NCBI RefSeq assembly: GCF_020907275.1
Contig: NZ_JAJJWI010000001.1
Span: 1 to 64,000 of the forward strand
DNA length: 64,000 nucleotides
From: Pontibacter silvestris
GTDB taxonomy: Bacteria > Bacteroidota > Bacteroidia > Cytophagales > Hymenobacteraceae
Direction of reading: 5' to 3'
Position 1 is the stretch's first letter; each line of letters opens with the position of its first letter. The translations under genes were made by a program, and so were the position numbers. The notes under the pieces are model-generated. The model was not told where the DNA came from and did no database searches. It was given only the letters and a program-made list of their open reading frames with translations. Positions 44,535 to 53,235 of this stretch are shown here, piece after piece.

Positions 44535-44963
44535 ATGGATAATTCGGATATTGAAGAAGTAGAAGAAAGCTCAGAAGGTACACTGGAACAGCCCGCAGTT
44601 GTACTTCCACAAGGGTTGCGTGCAGCTAATGTTCTTTTTATGGGTCCTGTTGTGGATGGTTTTTTCCAACCTGTTCCTGATAAATTATTTACTCCACCAA
44701 GGTGGGAGCAGGGAAACTACAGGGTAACAGCAGGTAAATGGCCTACTGCCAGTACAGTTCCTGTCTTTACAGATTTAACGCATTACAATGGGTACTACCT
44801 TCTGATTATGGCCTCAGGTTGGGAAGATAAAGTCATAAGCCAGGCCAGGATAATTGGAGTGCAGGATTCGTCCTCAGGTGATGTAATTAGTAAGTTTGCG
44901 TATGCTACAATGCAGGAAAAGGAAGAAGAGATAGCAGTTTATATATCCGGTATAGGTAACTAA
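44535..44963 (+). CDS. Unrecognised 142-residue protein
   Basis: A soluble protein with no signal peptide. It begins with an acidic, Ser/Glu-rich stretch (DIEEVEESSEG) and then appears beta-rich (ANVLFMGPVVDGFFQPV, GYYLLIMASGWEDKV, ARIIGVQDSS). It starts at ATG 44535 and converges on the S9 peptidase gene, sharing a strong bidirectional terminator. I do not recognise a family; no function is proposed. Confidence 0.6.
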   Translation: MDNSDIEEVEESSEGTLEQPAVVLPQGLRAANVLFMGPVVDGFFQPVPDKLFTPPRWEQGNYRVTAGKWPTASTVPVFTDLTHYNGYYLLIMASGWEDKVISQARIIGVQDSSSGDVISKFAYATMQEKEEEIAVYISGIGN

Positions 44964-44985
44964 GCTAGCTGTCTTGACGGAATAA

Positions 44986-45026
44986 AAAAGCAAAAGCCGC
45001 TTAACTACACGAAGCGGCTTTTGCTT
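44986..45026. terminator. Bidirectional terminator
   Basis: Arms AAAGCAAAAGCCGCTT (44986-45001) and AAGCGGCTTTTGCTTT (45011-45026) are perfect, with T-runs on both strands. It serves the 142-residue protein gene and the S9 peptidase gene. Confidence 0.8.
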
Positions 45027-45043
45027 TCAATAAAAAGTAAGAT

Positions 45044-47233
45044 TTAGAGTTTTGCAACTTCGCCATTATTCAGCCAGCGTTCAAAAAACTCATAGGTTCT
45101 TAGCATCTGGTCTATACGTTGGCGGTTGTTGCCACTGCGGGTAATTTCATGCGTAGCACCCGGGTGGCGCACGTACTCTACTGGTCTGTTTAAAATTTTC
45201 AGGCTTTTGTAAAGCATTTCACCCTGAATGACTCCGGTACGTAAATCATTTTCGCCGTGAAAGATGATAAGTGGTGTTGTGATATTTTGCACATACGTTA
45301 GCGGTGACTCACTTTGGATGATAGGTTTACTTGCTTCTTCCCAAGGGTAACCACCAAAGTAGTTAGGTACTAAGCGCCAGGCATTGCCTTCGCCAAAGAA
45401 AGTGCCCAGGTCATACACGCCACGCTGAGAACAGGCGGCTTTAAAGCGTTGGTCGTGGCCCACGATCCAGGATACCATGTAGCCGCCATAAGATCCTCCG
45501 GTAACCGCTAAACGAGCCGTGTCGGCCCAACCTTCGGCTACAGCATGATCCAGGGCTGTAAGTATGTCAGTGGCTGGTCCATTGCCCCAGTCTTTCATGT
45601 TAGCCCTCATAAACTTCTCGCCATAGCCTCCGGAGCCACGCGGGTTGCTATATACTATTCCGTATCCTCTGGAAGCAAAAAACTGGTACTCGTGCCACAT
45701 GCTGCCTTCGCCGGGGCCCCACATAGCAGTTGGCCCACCGTGTATTTCCAGTAGCAACGGGTATTTAGTGCCAGCCTGGTAGTTTGTAGGTTTCATTACC
45801 CAATATTCAACTGTTTGCCCCTTGCTGTTTGTAAATGTCTTTTTCTCTGGCAGGCTCAGCTTTTTGTCTTTTACCCAATCGTAGTTAAAGGAAGAAAAAC
45901 GTTTTTCATTTTTAGCTGCCGCATCAGCCAAGTACAATTCATTTGGGTTAGTTACCTCTGTTTTGACAAAAACCATTTTATTTTTACGAACATCAAAGCT
46001 GCCTACACCACTGGTAAAGCTTGTCAGCTGCTCTACTTTCTTGCTTTTAGGACTAACTCTGTTTAGTATAACGCCACCGTTGGAAGGAGAAGTAAAGTAT
46101 AAATACTTGTCATCTTCAGACCAGGTGAGGTTACTTTTATTACGGTCAACAGGTATGATAACCATGTCGGCTTCACTGCCATCCAAAGGCATAATGGCAA
46201 GCTGAGGGATTCGTACATCATTAGTAGGGCGGTACTGGAAAGCAAGCCATTTGCCTGAATACGATAAGCGGGCACTGTTATAAGCCATGCCGTTTTTGCC
46301 TAAGAGCTGCTTTAAACCGCTTCCGTCGGTGTTTATGCTGTATATTTCTGATTCCTGAGAGCGGTTAGGATGTTCCGAATCATCTTTATCTCCTTCGAAA
46401 ATAATGCGTTTACCATCTTTTGTGAAAGAGGGATGGTAACTTGTAGAGAAGCCGGGAGTAAGGTCTTTGGGGGTGGCCTCAGGTTGGGCATCCATTATAA
46501 AGATGTGCGATAAGTCTATGCTGCCTGTTACGCTAGCTTCTTCCTGAAAATCAAGTTGATTGATAACTTTAGCTTTATTTTCCTTTTCATTTTTGTCCAG
46601 GTAGCTACGGATTTCGGCTAAAGTACCATCTGCATTTGGTTTGGCTGAGTTAACATTCAGGTGCTCATTCTGAAAGAAGCCTGGTTTCTCATAAGACCAT
46701 TTGGGGATTTCTTTATTTGGGTTAAGCAGGGTATCAGCTAAGAACTCTTTTAAGCCGAAGCCTGATGTAAAAAGTAACTGTTTGCCATCGGGGCTCCACA
46801 CGGGGCTGTTCGCACCATATTTAAACTTCGTAAGTTGCACTGGCTCGCCACCTTGCATAGAGAGCAGGTAAATCTGTGGCTTTCCATCTGTTGCCCTTAC
46901 AAAAGCCAGTTGCTTTCCATCAGGGCTCCATGCAGGTTGTGAAGCGCTGTTGATGCCATAGGTTAACTGCCGGGGAGCTTCTTGTAAAGAGCTGCCTGTA
47001 GAAGCAATGTATAACTGGGTGCTGTACTTATACTCTGATTCTTTGGCCAGCTCAGGCTCAATACTGGTAACAGAAAAAGCAGCTGTACTACCATCGGGCG
47101 TAAGTGTTACATTCCCAATTTGCTTAATCTTCAGTAAATCTGTTACTTTAATAAGCTCCTCACCATTTTGTGCATTTGAAGCAAATGCTGCTACACAAAA
47201 ATAAAGAAGGAGCAGGAAAGAGCTTTTTTTCAT
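45044..47233 (-). CDS. S9-family (prolyl oligopeptidase/acylaminoacyl peptidase) serine peptidase, secreted
   Basis: A 729-residue peptidase from the ATG at 47233 (an upstream in-frame start at 47260 adds nine residues before the signal). A signal peptide MKKSSFLLLLYFCVAAFASNAQ precedes a WD40-like TolB beta-propeller with repeated SPDGKQLAF-type strands. The C-terminal alpha/beta hydrolase has GGSYGGYM with nucleophile Ser581, HGENDLRTG with the Asp, and HPGATHEI with the His. It would cleave oligopeptides in the periplasm. It is immediately upstream of, and divergent from, the GH92 pair. Confidence 0.93.
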   Translation of the reverse strand: MKKSSFLLLLYFCVAAFASNAQNGEELIKVTDLLKIKQIGNVTLTPDGSTAAFSVTSIEPELAKESEYKYSTQLYIASTGSSLQEAPRQLTYGINSASQPAWSPDGKQLAFVRATDGKPQIYLLSMQGGEPVQLTKFKYGANSPVWSPDGKQLLFTSGFGLKEFLADTLLNPNKEIPKWSYEKPGFFQNEHLNVNSAKPNADGTLAEIRSYLDKNEKENKAKVINQLDFQEEASVTGSIDLSHIFIMDAQPEATPKDLTPGFSTSYHPSFTKDGKRIIFEGDKDDSEHPNRSQESEIYSINTDGSGLKQLLGKNGMAYNSARLSYSGKWLAFQYRPTNDVRIPQLAIMPLDGSEADMVIIPVDRNKSNLTWSEDDKYLYFTSPSNGGVILNRVSPKSKKVEQLTSFTSGVGSFDVRKNKMVFVKTEVTNPNELYLADAAAKNEKRFSSFNYDWVKDKKLSLPEKKTFTNSKGQTVEYWVMKPTNYQAGTKYPLLLEIHGGPTAMWGPGEGSMWHEYQFFASRGYGIVYSNPRGSGGYGEKFMRANMKDWGNGPATDILTALDHAVAEGWADTARLAVTGGSYGGYMVSWIVGHDQRFKAACSQRGVYDLGTFFGEGNAWRLVPNYFGGYPWEEASKPIIQSESPLTYVQNITTPLIIFHGENDLRTGVIQGEMLYKSLKILNRPVEYVRHPGATHEITRSGNNRQRIDQMLRTYEFFERWLNNGEVAKL

Positions 47234-47521
47234 TTTAGTTAAGATTAACAATATAAACAATGCCGTTATAGCCTTAGATAAAAGTTTATACTAAGCTAAT
47301 GGTTCTAAATATAGCAACAAAAGCTTTATAATAAGAGATAGTTCTGTATGAATAGGATAAAATGTTTAATAATATGTTAATAAAGTGGTCTGGGTAGTCA
47401 TTTTTCTTTAACCTTATTCAACTAAACTATCGCTCTCTGTTTGAAAGCTTGTTTAATGATCTTGATAAAATTTTGTAATTATATAGCATAAAGGTATTGT
47501 CAACTGAATAACTACTATAGC

Positions 47522-49837
47522 ATGAAGCGTATCTTCCTTAGTGTTTTTACCCTTATCACGTTTACGGTATCAGCGCAGGTGTCGACAGTTCAGTCTGTGT
47601 CGGAGCCGGAGGAGCTGGTGAACCCGCTGATGGGCACCGACTCCAAGCCGAGCCTGTCGAACGGGAACACCTACCCGGCCATTGCCGTGCCCTGGGGTAT
47701 GAACTTCTGGACCCCTCAGACGGGCAAGATGGGCGACGGCTGGGCCTACACCTACGCATCAGACAAGATCAGGGGCTTTAAGCAGAGCCACCAGCCCTCG
47801 CCCTGGATGAACGACTACGGCCAGTTCGCCATCATGCCGGTGACCGGCAGCCTGAGGTTCAGAGAGGAGGAGAGGGCCAGCTGGTTCTCCCACAAGGCAG
47901 AGGTTGCCAAGCCCTACTACTACAGCGTCTACCTGGCAGATGCCGATGTGACCGCAGAGATCACGCCCACAGAGCGGGCGGCGCAGTTCCGCTTCACCTT
48001 CCCCGCCTCCGACAGCTCCTTTGTGGTGGTGGACGCCCTGGACAAAGGCTCTTATGTGAAGGTGATCCCGGAGGAGAACAAGATCATCGGCTACACCACC
48101 AAGTATGCCCGCGGTCCTCTGCCGGACTTCAAGAACTACTTTGTCATTTACAGTGACAAGTCCTTCACCCTTTCCCGCACCTGGCGAGGCGACAGGCTGG
48201 TGAAGGACTCCCTGGAGCTGAAGGCTGACCATGCCGGGGCCGTGATCGGCTTCAGCACCACGAAAGGAGAGCAGGTGAACCTGAAGGTGGCCTCCTCCTT
48301 CATCAGCTTTGAGCAGGCAGAGCTGAACCTAGAAAGGGAGCTTGCCGGGGACGGCTTTGACCAGACCAGGCAGAAAGCCAAAGCCACCTGGAACAGCACC
48401 CTCAGCCGCATCAGTGTGGAGGGGGGCACCGAGGAGCAGTTGCGCACCTTCTACTCCTGCCTCTACCGTACCCTGTTCTTCCCGCACAAGATGTACGAGC
48501 TGGACGCCGCCGGTAATATCTTGCACTACAGCCCCTACAACGGCAGGACGCTGCCCGGCTACATGTTTGCCGGCACCGGTTTCTGGGACACCTTCCGAGC
48601 GCTATACCCTTTCCTGAACCTAGCTTACCCGTCCATCAACAAGGAGATGCAGCAGGGGCTGATCAACGACTACAAAGAGGGCGGCTGGCTGCCCGAGTGG
48701 TCCAGTCCCGGTTATGCCAACATCATGGTGGGCAACAACTCGGCCTCGGTGGTGGCCGATGCCTACATCAAGGGCCTGCGGGGCTACGACATCAATACTC
48801 TCTACGAGGCCCTAGTGCACGGGGCCAACAACGAGGGACCCATGACAGCGGTGGGCCGTGCCGGTGTTGATTACTACAACGAGCTGGGCTACGTGCCTTA
48901 CGACGTGGGCATCAACGAGAACGCTGCCCGCACGCTGGAGTATGCCTACGATGACTTTGCCATCTACCAACTAGCGAAGGCCCTGAAGCGTCCGCAGGAG
49001 GAGATAAACCTGTACGCCTGGCGCAGCCAGAACTACCGCCACCTCTACGATGCGTCCACAGGGCTGATGCGGGGCAAGAACAAGGACGGCAGCTTCCAGT
49101 CGCCTTTCAACCCGTTCAAGTGGGGGGATGCTTTTACCGAGGGCAACAGCTGGCACTACAGCTGGTCGGTTTTCCATGATGTGCAGGGGCTGATAGAGCT
49201 GATGGGGGGGAAGCGGAACTTTGTGGCCAAGCTGGACTCGGTATTCTCGCTTCCGCCGGTCTTCGACGACAGCTACTACGGGGGTGTGATCCATGAGATA
49301 CGGGAGATGCAGATCGCCAACATGGGACAGTACGCGCACGGCAACCAGCCCATCCAGCACATGATCTACCTCTACAACTACGCCGGGGAGCCGTGGAAGA
49401 CGCAATACTGGGCGCGGGAGACAATGAGGCGCATGTACCGGCCCACGCCGGACGGCTACTGCGGGGATGAGGACAACGGGCAAACCTCAGCCTGGTATGT
49501 GTTCTCCTCGATGGGCTTCTACCCTGTTACGCCGGCCACGGACCAGTATGTGCTGGGGGCGCCGCTGTTCAGGAAGGTGACCCTGCGGCTGGAGAACGGT
49601 AAGGAACTGGTGATAGAGGCGCCGAAGAACAGCGTGGAGAACCTGTACGTGCAGGGGCTGCGGTTCAACGGCAAAAAGTACGAAAAGAACTGGCTCTCGC
49701 ACCGGGAGCTGCAGCAGGGGGGCAGGCTGGTGTTCGATATGGGGCCAGAGCCCAACACCAGGCGCGGCACCGCTGATGAGAATTTCCCTTTCTCGTTCTC
49801 TAATCAAAATCTGAGTTTAAATAATACGAATAAGTAA
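47522..49837 (+). CDS. GH92-family alpha-mannosidase with Gln at the expected catalytic-acid position
   Basis: A 771-residue exported GH92 protein. A signal peptide MKRIFLSVFTLITFTVSAQ precedes the family's beta-sandwich domain and alpha-toroid. GH92 motifs include VNPLMGT, GTGFWDTFRALYP, EGNSWHYSWSVFHD and GQTSAWYVFSSMGFYP. Where classical members have HGNEP, with Glu as general acid, this protein has HGNQP (Gln609). I recall the same Glu-to-Gln change in a GH92 enzyme acting on mannose-1-phospho-6-mannose. The body from about 47577 to 49770 is near 60% GC in sampled lines, while the signal peptide and the last ~20 codons are AT-rich. The C-terminal tail beyond the usual GH92 end is Ser/Asn-rich. 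A second GH92 gene follows 49 bp later. Confidence 0.92.
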   Translation: MKRIFLSVFTLITFTVSAQVSTVQSVSEPEELVNPLMGTDSKPSLSNGNTYPAIAVPWGMNFWTPQTGKMGDGWAYTYASDKIRGFKQSHQPSPWMNDYGQFAIMPVTGSLRFREEERASWFSHKAEVAKPYYYSVYLADADVTAEITPTERAAQFRFTFPASDSSFVVVDALDKGSYVKVIPEENKIIGYTTKYARGPLPDFKNYFVIYSDKSFTLSRTWRGDRLVKDSLELKADHAGAVIGFSTTKGEQVNLKVASSFISFEQAELNLERELAGDGFDQTRQKAKATWNSTLSRISVEGGTEEQLRTFYSCLYRTLFFPHKMYELDAAGNILHYSPYNGRTLPGYMFAGTGFWDTFRALYPFLNLAYPSINKEMQQGLINDYKEGGWLPEWSSPGYANIMVGNNSASVVADAYIKGLRGYDINTLYEALVHGANNEGPMTAVGRAGVDYYNELGYVPYDVGINENAARTLEYAYDDFAIYQLAKALKRPQEEINLYAWRSQNYRHLYDASTGLMRGKNKDGSFQSPFNPFKWGDAFTEGNSWHYSWSVFHDVQGLIELMGGKRNFVAKLDSVFSLPPVFDDSYYGGVIHEIREMQIANMGQYAHGNQPIQHMIYLYNYAGEPWKTQYWARETMRRMYRPTPDGYCGDEDNGQTSAWYVFSSMGFYPVTPATDQYVLGAPLFRKVTLRLENGKELVIEAPKNSVENLYVQGLRFNGKKYEKNWLSHRELQQGGRLVFDMGPEPNTRRGTADENFPFSFSNQNLSLNNTNK

Positions 49838-49886
49838 GGATGGTCTGCTACATGTTAAGAATCATCTCACCTAAGTTATTTTTCTA

Positions 49887-52199
49887 ATGAATATAAAGTT
49901 TTTTAGTGCGCTGCTTTTTCTCGGTTCTAGTGTGGTTTTTTCCTTACAGGCGCAAAACCTGGTGCAGTATGTAAACCCGATGATTGGAACTGCCAAAATG
50001 GGGCACACTTACCCTGGAGCCACCGTGCCTTTCGGCATGGTGCAACTTAGCCCTGACACAGACACTATTCCCTATGCTGTAAATGGCAAGTATAACAAAG
50101 ACGTCTACAAATACTGCGCAGGCTACCAATACGACGACAAAACTATTGTAGGCTTCAGCCATACCCATTTTAGCGGCACCGGCCACTCTGACTTAGGAGA
50201 TTTCCTGATGATGCCTACCACAGGCAAACTGCAACTGAACCCCGGCACCGAAGACAGGCCGGAAAGTGGCTATAGATCAGCCTTCTCACATACCACGGAA
50301 GTGGCAGAGCCTGCCTATTATAAGGTGAAGCTGAATGATCATAATATTACGGCAGAGCTGACGGCCACCAACCGAGTGGGTATGCACCAGTACACTTTCC
50401 CGAAATCCGACAATGCGCACATCATCCTGGACCTGATGGCGGGCATTTACAACTATGACGACAAAAACGTGTGGACCTTTGTGCGGGTAGAGAACGATAC
50501 CCTCATCACGGGTTATAGGCAAACCAACGGCTGGGCCAGAACCCGCACCGTCTATTTCGCCATGTCCTTCAATAAGCCCTTCGTCCAGTACGGCAGCAAG
50601 AAATACGATGAGGCGCAGGTTTACAAAGGCTTCTGGGGGAGGTTTGATCAGGAACATAATTTCCCGGAGCTGGCGGGGCAGAAGCTCAGGATGTACTTCG
50701 ATTTCAAAACAGAGGAAGGGGAGAAGATAAAGGTGAAGTTCGCCCTCTCGCCAGTGAGTACAGAGGGAGCCCTGGCTAACATGCAAGCTGAAGTTCCGCA
50801 TTGGGATTTTGACAGGGTGAAACGCGATAGTCAGGCACTCTGGAATAAGGAACTGAACAAAGTGGTGGTAGATGCTGGCTCTAAAGACGATATGGTGAAC
50901 TTCTATACCGCCATGTACCACGCTTTCCTGGGCCCGACCACTTACATGGACGTAGACGGCTCTTACCGGGGCCTGGACATGAACGTGCATAAGGCAGATG
51001 GTTTTACCAACTATACCAGCTTCTCTCTCTGGGACACCTACCGCGCCCTGCACCCGCTGTTTAACATCGTGCAGCCGAAGCGCAACGGCGATATGATCAA
51101 GTCGATGCTGGCGCACTACGATCAAAGCGTGCACAAGATGCTGCCCGTCTGGTCGCACTACGCGAACGAGAACTGGTGTATGATCGGCTACCATGCCGTG
51201 CCTGTGATAGCCGATGCCGTTATAAAAGGGAACGCTGACTTTGATGTGCATGCGGCGCTGGATGCCTGCATGACAACCGCCCGCAACAACTACTACGACG
51301 GGCTGAGCTATTATCAGGAAATGGGCTATGTACCGGAGGACAAGAACGGCTCCTCTGTCTCCAAAACATTAGAGTACGCCTATGACGACTGGTGCATTGC
51401 CCAAATGGCCAAAAAACTGGGCAGAAAGGATATCTACGATGAGTTCATCAAGCGCAGCGAGAGCTATAAGAATGTGTTTGACGCCAAGTCTGGTTATATG
51501 CGTCCGAAGCTAAGCGATGGCACCTTTAAAAAAGAATTCGACCCGTTGGATACACACGGGCAGGGCTTTATAGAAGGGAACTCCTGGAACTATAGCCTGT
51601 ACGTGCCGCAGGACCCGGCGCAACTGATAAAGATGATGGGCGGTAAAACGCGCTTTGCCATGCACCTCGACTCACTGTTTACCATGGATTTGCCGGACAA
51701 GTATTTTGAGAACACCGAAGACATTTCTCGTGACGGCATCATCGGCAATTATGTGCACGGCAACGAACCTTCGCATCACGTGGCCTACCTCTACAACTGG
51801 ACCGATCAACCATGGAAAACACAGGATAAAATTCGAATGGTGTTAAAAGCCATGTATAAACCAACGGTAGACGGGCTGGGCGGCAACGACGATTTTGGGC
51901 AGATGAGTGCCTGGTACATCTTCAGCTCCCTTGGCTTCTATCCTGTAGCGCCAGCCTCAGACCAGTATGCCATCGGTAGCCCAGCAGTAAAAGCAGCTAC
52001 CCTAAACTTGGAGAACGGTAAGACTTTTGCCGTTGATGTTAAAAATCAAAAAGACAAGAATGTGTATGTGCAGAAGGTTGAACTAAACGGAAAGCTTTTG
52101 AACCGCTCTTACATCACTCATAATGAGATTATGAACGGCGGAAAGATCACCTTTTATATGGGATCAAAGCCGAATAAAAGAGCTGGTGGTAGGATTTAG
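49887..52199 (+). CDS. GH92-family alpha-mannosidase
   Basis: A 770-residue exported exo-acting alpha-mannosidase, calcium-dependent in the family. It has a signal peptide (MNIKFFSALLFLGSSVVFSLQAQ) and the GH92 motifs VNPMIGTAKMGHTYPGATVPFGMVQL, FSLWDTYRALHP, EGNSWNYS and NDDFGQMSAWYIFSSLGFYP. The catalytic-acid segment is intact: HGNEPSHH with Glu627. It is arranged as a tandem partner to the first GH92, which has Gln there. The middle of the gene is moderately GC-rich (about 55% in one sampled line), but both ends match the AT-rich background. Confidence 0.95.
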   Translation: MNIKFFSALLFLGSSVVFSLQAQNLVQYVNPMIGTAKMGHTYPGATVPFGMVQLSPDTDTIPYAVNGKYNKDVYKYCAGYQYDDKTIVGFSHTHFSGTGHSDLGDFLMMPTTGKLQLNPGTEDRPESGYRSAFSHTTEVAEPAYYKVKLNDHNITAELTATNRVGMHQYTFPKSDNAHIILDLMAGIYNYDDKNVWTFVRVENDTLITGYRQTNGWARTRTVYFAMSFNKPFVQYGSKKYDEAQVYKGFWGRFDQEHNFPELAGQKLRMYFDFKTEEGEKIKVKFALSPVSTEGALANMQAEVPHWDFDRVKRDSQALWNKELNKVVVDAGSKDDMVNFYTAMYHAFLGPTTYMDVDGSYRGLDMNVHKADGFTNYTSFSLWDTYRALHPLFNIVQPKRNGDMIKSMLAHYDQSVHKMLPVWSHYANENWCMIGYHAVPVIADAVIKGNADFDVHAALDACMTTARNNYYDGLSYYQEMGYVPEDKNGSSVSKTLEYAYDDWCIAQMAKKLGRKDIYDEFIKRSESYKNVFDAKSGYMRPKLSDGTFKKEFDPLDTHGQGFIEGNSWNYSLYVPQDPAQLIKMMGGKTRFAMHLDSLFTMDLPDKYFENTEDISRDGIIGNYVHGNEPSHHVAYLYNWTDQPWKTQDKIRMVLKAMYKPTVDGLGGNDDFGQMSAWYIFSSLGFYPVAPASDQYAIGSPAVKAATLNLENGKTFAVDVKNQKDKNVYVQKVELNGKLLNRSYITHNEIMNGGKITFYMGSKPNKRAGGRI

Positions 52200-52248
52200 C
52201 AGTACTGTGTGAGAGTGCCCAGAGTGTGAGCGTTAAGCTACAAAGAAT

Positions 52249-52288
52249 AAAAAAGCGCCCCGGTTGAACATAACTGGGGCGCTTTTTT
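52249..52288. terminator. Strong bidirectional terminator after the GH92 pair
   Basis: AAAAAAGCGCCCC (52249-52261) pairs with GGGGCGCTTTTTT (52276-52288), giving T-runs on both strands for the GH92 and DUF4168 genes. Confidence 0.85.
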
Positions 52289-52305
52289 ATAAAGGTCTGC
52301 TGCTA

Positions 52306-52812
52306 TTATTGGTTTAGCAGTTGCTGAACTCTTGTTTTAACTTCAGGATCCTGGTTGAAGGCTGTTAATATTTCTTCATACTTCTCCATTGTCAGGCCCT
52401 CTTCCTGAACTGCCTGCTCAACTTCCTCTTTTGCCGCTGGCTGCATTTCTACAACTTGCTGTGCGGCTTTATTGAAAGACGCCATTTCTTCTGGGGTTGC
52501 ACCCAGCTCGTCTGTTTTTTGTTGTTGATGGGCTTTGGCTATCTCGTTAAATCTATCTACCGTAAGATTTTCTCCCTCAATTGCAGATATCATCTCCTGC
52601 TGGTTCTCTTTCTGTATGGTAGTTGCTTTTTTGTTTGCTTCTATAAATTGTTCCAGCTCAGTATCAGTAAATTTTTGATCTCCCTGTTGCTGCTGCGTTT
52701 CATCCTGTTGTGGGGTTGCCGTTTCCTGTGAAAATGCAGTATGTCCAAAACACATTGCAGCTATTACTAGTGTGGATGTAAATATCCCTTTTACTTTCTT
52801 CGTAAGTTCCAT
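52306..52812 (-). CDS. DUF4168-domain secreted protein
   Basis: A 168-residue exported protein. The signal peptide ends near HTAFSQ (about residue 29). A Gln-rich linker (TPQQDETQQQQGDQ) leads into a helical DUF4168 region beginning KFTDTELEQFIEANKKATTIQ and ending YEEILTAFNQDPEVKTRVQQLL. The family is widespread in Bacteroidota and Cyanobacteria and has no assigned function. It is probably periplasmic. It converges on the GH92 pair across a shared terminator. Confidence 0.88.
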   Translation of the reverse strand: MELTKKVKGIFTSTLVIAAMCFGHTAFSQETATPQQDETQQQQGDQKFTDTELEQFIEANKKATTIQKENQQEMISAIEGENLTVDRFNEIAKAHQQQKTDELGATPEEMASFNKAAQQVVEMQPAAKEEVEQAVQEEGLTMEKYEEILTAFNQDPEVKTRVQQLLNQ

Positions 52813-53235
52813 AAGGTAGTATGAATTAGGTTTAAGGTTTCGATATTAGATTAAATTACGGTGTAAACATGCAGCATGTTATACCTGTACTAGAAGTGAT
52901 TGGGTTAATGACTGATAGCTTTTACCCGAAAGAGATGCTTTATTGCATCTCTTTAAAATTACTAAAATTTATGCTTGATGTCAAATACAAGAGCAACAGG
53001 AGCTGTATTTATCCTTTGTGAACTGTTAAAAGTTGAAAAGTATGAAAGGTATTATTTATAGCTTTGCTATACATCAATTGAAAAGGAATCGCTAGATCTT
53101 AATGCAAGTTTATGAATATAAAAGAAAACAGTCATATACTGATTCGTTACTTCGGGCCTATGAATAAATAGCACCCTAACCAGCCAGGCCAGTTAGGGTG
53201 CTGTTTATTTCATTGATTTAAGTTATTCAGCTAGC
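52813..53235. other. Intergenic region with two hairpins
   Basis: The stretch holds a perfect 10-bp-arm hairpin at 52929-52954 (AAAGAGATGC/GCATCTCTTT) with no adjacent gene end, and the terminator of the SDR gene at 53170-53202. No gene was seen. Confidence 0.5.
53170..53202 (-). terminator. Terminator of the SDR gene
   Basis: AGCACCCTAAC (53170-53180) pairs with GTTAGGGTGCT (53192-53202), 33 bp beyond the SDR stop codon. The following T-run on the minus strand is interrupted. Confidence 0.6.

Noticed and set aside
47759..48232. A 157-codon minus-strand frame inside the first GH92 gene
   Set aside because: Antisense by-product of the high GC content; low-complexity Val/Gly/His-rich translation and no leader or terminator.
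50286..51251. A 321-codon minus-strand frame inside the second GH92 gene
   Set aside because: It overlaps a strongly supported gene entirely, has no recognisable domain, and long antisense frames are expected in GC-rich coding DNA.
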